Source of the DNA: Bugula neritina
Lineage: Eukaryota > Bryozoa > Gymnolaemata > Cheilostomatida > Bugulidae
DNA: 60,000 bases
Assembly (NCBI GenBank): GCA_964035545.1
Contig: OZ037767.1
Coordinates: 3,358,680-3,418,679 of the forward strand
Direction: 5' to 3'
Every line of letters begins with the position of its first letter. Positions within the stretch are counted from its first letter, which is position 1. Under the pieces are notes generated by a model that was not told the origin of the DNA, did no database searches, and saw nothing but the letters and a program-made list of their open reading frames with translations. Shown piece after piece: positions 56,801-60,000 of the stretch. Position numbers and translations under genes: made by a program.

Positions 56801-59800
56801 GTCTTCTCATGAATAGAGGAACTCGTAACTCCTTAATAATGTCAAATCATATTTGGAATTCTATAAAACGCATTAATAAATGATTCAAAGGATTTCACCA
56901 AATTTGCTATGCAACTTTTAAGGTAAAAAAAAGCTTAGTAAACGAATAAAAGATTAAAAAAAAGTATATGCAAGAACTACACCAGGAAAAATAAAGACAT
57001 AACAAAAGCGCATCAAAAATATTTATTGCATAAGAAGCAAAAACAACAGTGCTTACTTTGAAAGTAGCTTTTAATATAGCTCAAGTTAAAATGATGTCAT
57101 CAAAGAAGAGTTTTTCTTTTGCAGTGCGCTGGCAGGCAGCATGATGTGGCGATATACGACATGGTGAAGAAAATGAACGACAAGCTAGAGGAAATGGAAA
57201 AAGCAGCAGCACTAGACGTCTATGACAATCAGCAGGTTTATGGTGCTGTCCAGTCTGAGATTTATGCCAAACGCTCCTCTGTACATGGTGGAGGTGGCAT
57301 ATATGGTGGCAGCATCTACGGCCGGTATGTTAAACAAAATATGTTGTATTTATTAGGTCTTTAAAGAGAAGATAACACTTAACCTGATTTGTTGCTGTTT
57401 ACATGCTTTTTAAACTAAGTGTTAGCATCAGCTTTAAACTAAGTGATTTGCCGCAGTCGTAGTTTGCTATTTAATGCAGGGTGTTATGATTTTTTTATTA
57501 TGAAAAAGTAAAAAAGTATCCTACATGTTTCAAAATCTGAAAAAAACTTTTGCTAGCGATTTGGTGAACTATGAATCTTACTTCCCTTAGCCAACATGAC
57601 CTAGAAGCTTTCAAAGCAGTATCGAATTAAAACGAATATGTCCATTCTGACATCATAAATGACCGTTATATAGCCTAACTGCTTCAGTGTACACATAAAA
57701 CGGGTGCCTCTACCCACTGCCCTGCCCACTGAGCTATGATCACACTCTAGTCATCGCACTGTTACTATATATCCTTAACAATTGTATTAATTTACCGCCT
57801 GTTTTAGAATACCCGGAGTCACCCCAGAACTACCAGAAGATGACGAGGCTATAGATCAATACTACCAAATGGTGCACCGAGATGACCTCATCAACCCTTA
57901 CTGGCTCGAGGAAGACTGCCTGAAGAGCTCAGAGGTAAGACAACTCTTATATAATTGTAAACTTTACACAAACTTATAAACACTTGGCTTTTTTCATGAA
58001 TTACTAGTATTTAAGCTTTCTGAAATTTTTTTTATAATACTACTTTAAATTAAAAATCATTAACTTTATTACATGTATTTAGTTTTTAAATAATTTAGTA
58101 GTTTGTTAGTTTTAGCATCTGTTTTAGTTCATATGCTTTTGCATCAAGTATAAATCGAAATAAATTTTTAAAAACATGTTTACAGATACAGCTCTTAGAC
58201 CAACAAGAAGTTACATTCTGGAAGAAGTTTATCAAAAAATATTTGTCACCTATTGACAAAGATGTGGAGAAAGAAAAGAAAATTGCTAAGGACCTCAAGG
58301 TAAAGCTATAAGGCTATATTATCATTGGTCCCTCAGGCTACACAGAATGGCTGCCTAACGAGTTTAATTTGCTTTTTGTTGAGTAATGTTGGTCAATCAC
58401 TCAAAATTATAAGTTAAAGGTAAGTTTCACTTGCCCCGCAATACAGAGAGGAAAAACTTTTGCATAGCTCATTCTTAATGCATATTGAGATTGTATATAT
58501 AATGGGTACTTATGGAATTTTTAGGATATGAGAAATAGCGTCTGCCTCGCATTCTTCATGCTCAATGCTCTGTGGATTGCCGTGATATTCATGGTTCAGG
58601 CCCAACAGGATAAACTGATCCCTATTCAAATTGCCTACCAAATCAATGGAAATAACATCACTATAGAACCTTTAGGTAAGCTTCATATCTTATAATTCCT
58701 CTCTAGTTGTTTTTAATTAATTTTTGAAACTTACATTTGGTCTAAAAACAAAAAATCAGAAAGGAACTGGGTTTAATTTTTCAATTTTCATCAGAAAGTG
58801 TTTTAAGCTTAGGATATCTATTGCAATATAATTTGAATACTAGACATGATCTGTCCCTGTTTTCTCAGTTTATTTTAAGCACTATTTATTCAGAATTTTT
58901 ATTACTCTACAACTACATAAAAGCATGCATGCTATGACTTTCAGTTGCCTTCAGTTGTTAATCTTTAACACTGTTTATTTCTGGTTGCAATGCTTTTGGT
59001 GAATAATTATTCAAGGCTTGATGATACTTTATTTCAGGACTGGCCTTTTTGTCCATATTTGGAGTGACACTCATCCTGCAGTTCCTTGGCATGTTGTGGC
59101 ACAGATGGGGCACCTTGCGTCATATCATGGCAACTACCATCATTGACTTTATCCCAGGAGTAAATACACTGAAAATAGCAAAGAAGGATGAGAGTGCAAT
59201 TATTTCTGATGCCAGGAAAACGGCGATGGCCATTGCAAGACTTGACCTTGAAACCCCAGCATCCCCATTGTCTCCTGAGGGTAAGTGGAGTTGTTTTTTA
59301 TTTTTTATAAACTTTGCAACACTTGACCACTAAAATTCACCAAATTGATTTGCATATATAAGTTGAAGAATACTTAACACTTTTATAAAATAAAATTTCC
59401 TTATAATTTTTCAAATTAGTATATTCTTATGTATAATTAAAAGATAACATATTACTTCATTATCATCTGCAAAAACAAGAAAGAGTTTATAATCATGTTG
59501 CAGATTTACGGTAGCCGATAAAAAAGCCAAACAATGTTAACTGCAGCTAATTAATAATAGTCATTATATTTTATTATTATTATTAGGACCATTATCACCG
59601 ATGAGTGAGAATGGAGAGAGAGACACCCAGTTTGGTAGAAGAAATACTGCTAGAATATCCATCCGCGACAGGTTTAAGAAAAATCTGCCTAAAGTTCTAA
59701 ACGATGCCAACAGCATAGCTAACAACAAGGAGCAGGTTGATGATCAGGCTATTCCAATGTCTCCCCCACCCCTACCCAGAAGAGGAAAGTTTGCTAAAGT

Positions 59801-59806
59801 CAATCG
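39970..59806 (+). CDS. Chitin synthase, animal type II, family GT2 (28 exons seen; 3' end beyond the window)
   Basis: UDP-GlcNAc:chitin beta-1,4-N-acetylglucosaminyltransferase of the plasma membrane, which polymerises and extrudes chitin. The 28 exons join with GT-AG junctions and no frame break into 4850 nt, or 1616 codons plus two bases, and the gene leaves the window in an open frame. The order is proline-rich N-terminus, multi-helix block, cytoplasmic GT2 core (CATMWHE 668-674, DGDVDF 881-886, GEDRWL 984-989, QRRRW 1022-1026), second helix block ending SWGTREV (1204-1210), coiled coil (about 1274-1296), two more helices and a Pro-rich tail. Exon coordinates are in the block entries. The start ATG at 39970 is the first in its frame. 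There is no myosin-like motor in front, unlike many molluscan shell chitin synthases, though a remote upstream exon cannot be excluded. No disabling change is seen. Confidence 0.96.
43280..43840 (+). CDS. Single-exon gene nested in chitin synthase intron 2 (unrecognised, 186 aa)
   Basis: The start ATG at 43280 has a good context (AAACATGG). The frame runs to TAA at 43838, and AATAAA at 44043-44048 would end a 3' UTR of about 0.2 kb. The protein begins MAEPNSMSDEALHALYGC. It has a possible metal-binding cluster (W37-C38-H39-H40 and C62-x2-C65) around EAYLRKHPNIKC. A long polar, Lys/Ser-rich tail ends FIWPTSTP. I do not recognise the family. The frame is open upstream to 43085. A strong acceptor (polypyrimidine then TAG at 43111-43113) would join chitin synthase exon 1 (phase 2) in frame, so it could also be an alternative terminal exon. 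Same strand as its host. Confidence 0.6.
   Translation: MAEPNSMSDEALHALYGCSRNKEDLVSADGDEDSTQWCHHGVRIVSSRTYEAYLRKHPNIKCLNCVKIFSPAEKSLPADETQRHWPQSHGDETQLGLCDKESKNTDITVDSHGESFDKFELESPTNQARTSATDNVKLSKNISHKQKPFPGESRVHEKKRDGVGHLRYDKTPLPKDKHFIWPTSTP
44396..44423 (+). repeat. G-rich tract
   Basis: Twelve consecutive G, then AGACAT, then GGGAGGGGGG, in an otherwise AT-rich intron. Four or more G-runs could form a G-quadruplex on the sense strand of chitin synthase intron 2. Confidence 0.8.
44838..45075. repeat. Degenerate TAATA-type low-complexity repeat
   Basis: Diverged repeats of ATAAT/ATAATG begin just after the exon 3 donor in intron 3. No coding content. Confidence 0.75.
45621..49110 (+). CDS. 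Chitin synthase exons 4-10: N-terminal membrane block
   Basis: Exons 45621-45822, 46472-46618, 46770-47031, 47496-47686, 47975-48103, 48355-48504 and 48863-49110, encoding residues about 166-608. Hydrophobic helices include FMYFVFFIIILGGILVC (about 201-225), MWLYLCLFAASIPYFITFL, GFIILDIIAVLFQMSAIAFV, YLPFILLVIIPLIVFYISI, FALATTFVTPIALGIAIGF and LLLAVGVAAWWLSQMWLC. Asn-glycosylation sequons (NLTS, NSS, NGT, NST) lie in loops between helices and fit extracytoplasmic exposure. This is the variable N-terminal membrane domain typical of animal chitin synthases, which anchors the enzyme. Confidence 0.92.
45834..46115. repeat. AATAT/AATAC pentanucleotide microsatellite
   Basis: About 280 bp of TAATA and ATACA units starting 12 bp after the exon 4 donor. 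It produces several artefactual minus-strand frames made of Ile, Leu and Tyr. Confidence 0.9.
49415..54526 (+). CDS. Chitin synthase exons 11-19: GT2 catalytic domain
   Basis: Exons 49415-49554, 49734-49830, 50697-50888, 51532-51694, 52227-52341, 52449-52664, 53094-53257, 53687-53761 and 54266-54526, encoding residues about 609-1083. CATMWHE opens the nucleotide-sugar fold. LDEDQA follows in exon 13. ALDGDVDF holds the Asp cluster for UDP-GlcNAc and metal. CGRIHPIGSG precedes the acceptor site. GEDRWL carries the general-base Asp. QRRRWGPST is the processivity motif that clamps the chitin chain. All are intact, so the enzyme should be active. The last residues of exon 19 begin the next helix block. 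The domain is split by eight introns, one containing a SINE (53321-53543). Confidence 0.96.
53321..53543 (+). mobile_element. tRNA-derived SINE, copy 2
   Basis: The head has an A-box region (GTGGTCTAGAGCTTAGAGCG) and a B box (GGGCTCGAACC, 53378-53388), then the same body as the copy at 25684-25899 (CCATTGGTGATGTTG, GCATCCAATCA, CTATAAACTTGC) and a T-rich end. Flanking ATGTAAATCAAAG and ATGCAAATCAAAG (53308-53320 and 53544-53556) are a 13-bp target duplication with one mismatch. It lies in chitin synthase intron 17. Mismatches to copy 1, and the altered B box, suggest an older insertion. Confidence 0.9.
53762..54010. repeat. Degenerate minisatellite in chitin synthase intron 18
   Basis: Imperfect units of roughly 30-35 bp, each with a motif like TCTCTTGTCACRATAATATAGT, repeat about six times with heavy divergence. 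Confidence 0.5.
54212..54257 (+). repeat. Two 23-bp direct repeats abutting an exon acceptor
   Basis: The unit, GTCTACTATATG followed by TCTGTCTGTTT, occurs twice exactly (54212-54234 and 54235-54257), with a partial unit before it. It ends 8 bp before exon 19 and supplies its pyrimidine-rich acceptor tract. Confidence 0.85.
55480..56773 (+). CDS. Chitin synthase exons 20-22: post-catalytic membrane block
   Basis: Exons 55480-55696, 56155-56304 and 56595-56773, encoding residues about 1084-1265. Helices include WAYVLGVGPPAIYLIMCFL, IASIATGVYAIVMVAVLIG, a short VAGIMIIAGLL and LLYFLTVPSGYLLLTIFML. They form the chitin-translocating channel region with the helix at the end of exon 19. NVSWGTREV closes the block; this motif is conserved in animal enzymes and has been implicated in chain translocation. 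A Lys/Pro-rich linker follows. For exon 21, only the acceptor at 56151-56154 keeps frame. Confidence 0.92.
55855..55995. mobile_element. Small MITE-like inverted repeat in chitin synthase intron 20
   Basis: AGCTCTGAGTT (55855-55865) faces AACTCAGAGCT (55985-55995). Further inward, GGTGACTGA faces TCAGTCACC, and more distant inner matches surround TCGAGTTT/AAACTCGA. The span is 141 bp with no coding content. No target duplication was recognised. Confidence 0.6.
57125..59806 (+). CDS. Chitin synthase exons 23-28: coiled coil, last two helices and cytoplasmic tail (continues past the window)
   Basis: Exons 57125-57324, 57808-57934, 58186-58299, 58525-58675, 59038-59280 and 59587-59806, encoding residues about 1266-1616. 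Exon 23 has a heptad-like helix (VKKMNDKLEEMEKAAA) and then a Gly/Tyr-rich stretch (GGGGIYGGSIYGR). NPYWLEEDCL and the VTFWKKFIKKYL region are typical of the family. Two helices follow: CLAFFMLNALWIAVIFMV and FLSIFGVTLILQFLGML, the latter before HRWGTLRHIMATT. The tail holds PPPLPRRGKF, an SH3-ligand-like motif. Exon 28 ends in phase 2 at a GTAAGG donor, so at least one more exon lies to the right. Confidence 0.92.
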
Positions 59807-60000
59807 GTAAGGTCATTAGTATGTCGTCTGATATAAAACTAAATGCATTAGTCCTTTTGGAGTTTTCAGCTCTTGACAGTCTTGATAAAATAAAGTGTTA
59901 TACAATTGTTAGTTATATTAGCTCATTACAAAAATTTAGTTGACAATTTAAGTCATTTGCTAATTTTTTGCATACAGTCTATAATTTAATTTCAAATTAT

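Overview
This window is AT-rich, intron-dense nuclear DNA from an invertebrate animal. The evidence is GT-AG introns that keep reading frame across many exons, tRNA-derived SINEs, long (TA)n tracts and an animal-type chitin synthase. The species cannot be fixed from sequence alone; a lophotrochozoan-like invertebrate is an inference, not an observation. Frames were spliced by hand and exon phases checked by arithmetic. No database search was possible.

Layout. (1) 2.2-4.7 kb, minus strand: a complete cathepsin L-like cysteine protease in six coding exons plus a non-coding first exon, with a TATA box and an upstream GTCACATGAC/GATA cluster. A 26-bp perfect palindrome lies 3' of it. (2) 6.3-6.8 kb: a foldback repeat. 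(3) 8.1-9.2 kb, plus strand: a small unrecognised gene with an apparent frameshift. (4) 10.95-24.94 kb, minus strand: an Ig-superfamily membrane receptor (IgSF-A, 460 aa). Six exons encode the ectodomain and membrane helix; five tiny exons spread over about 11 kb encode the tail. (5) 32.8-36.5 kb, minus strand: a partial tandem duplicate, IgSF-B (383 aa), that breaks inside the membrane-helix exon and has lost the tail. (6) Between them, 26.3-30.4 kb: a 4.2-kb inverted-repeat transposon with a 2.5-kb A/T-only satellite core, absent from the paralogous position. (7) 39.97 kb to the window end, plus strand: a chitin synthase with 28 exons seen, 1616 codons so far, running off the right edge. An unrelated single-exon gene is nested in its intron 2.

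The most striking non-coding feature is a hammerhead ribozyme with a complete conserved core (minus strand, 35122-35166). It sits in intron 2 of IgSF-B, inside a 225-bp retrozyme- or Penelope-like insert flanked by (TA)n on both sides. It lies on the same strand as the host gene, so it would be present in that gene's pre-mRNA.

The three main genes have no evident functional link: lysosomal or digestive proteolysis, cell-surface recognition or adhesion, and chitin deposition. The Ig locus is the dynamic part. It shows duplication and then, judged against the other copy, later insertion of a SINE, a foldback transposon and a ribozyme-bearing element.
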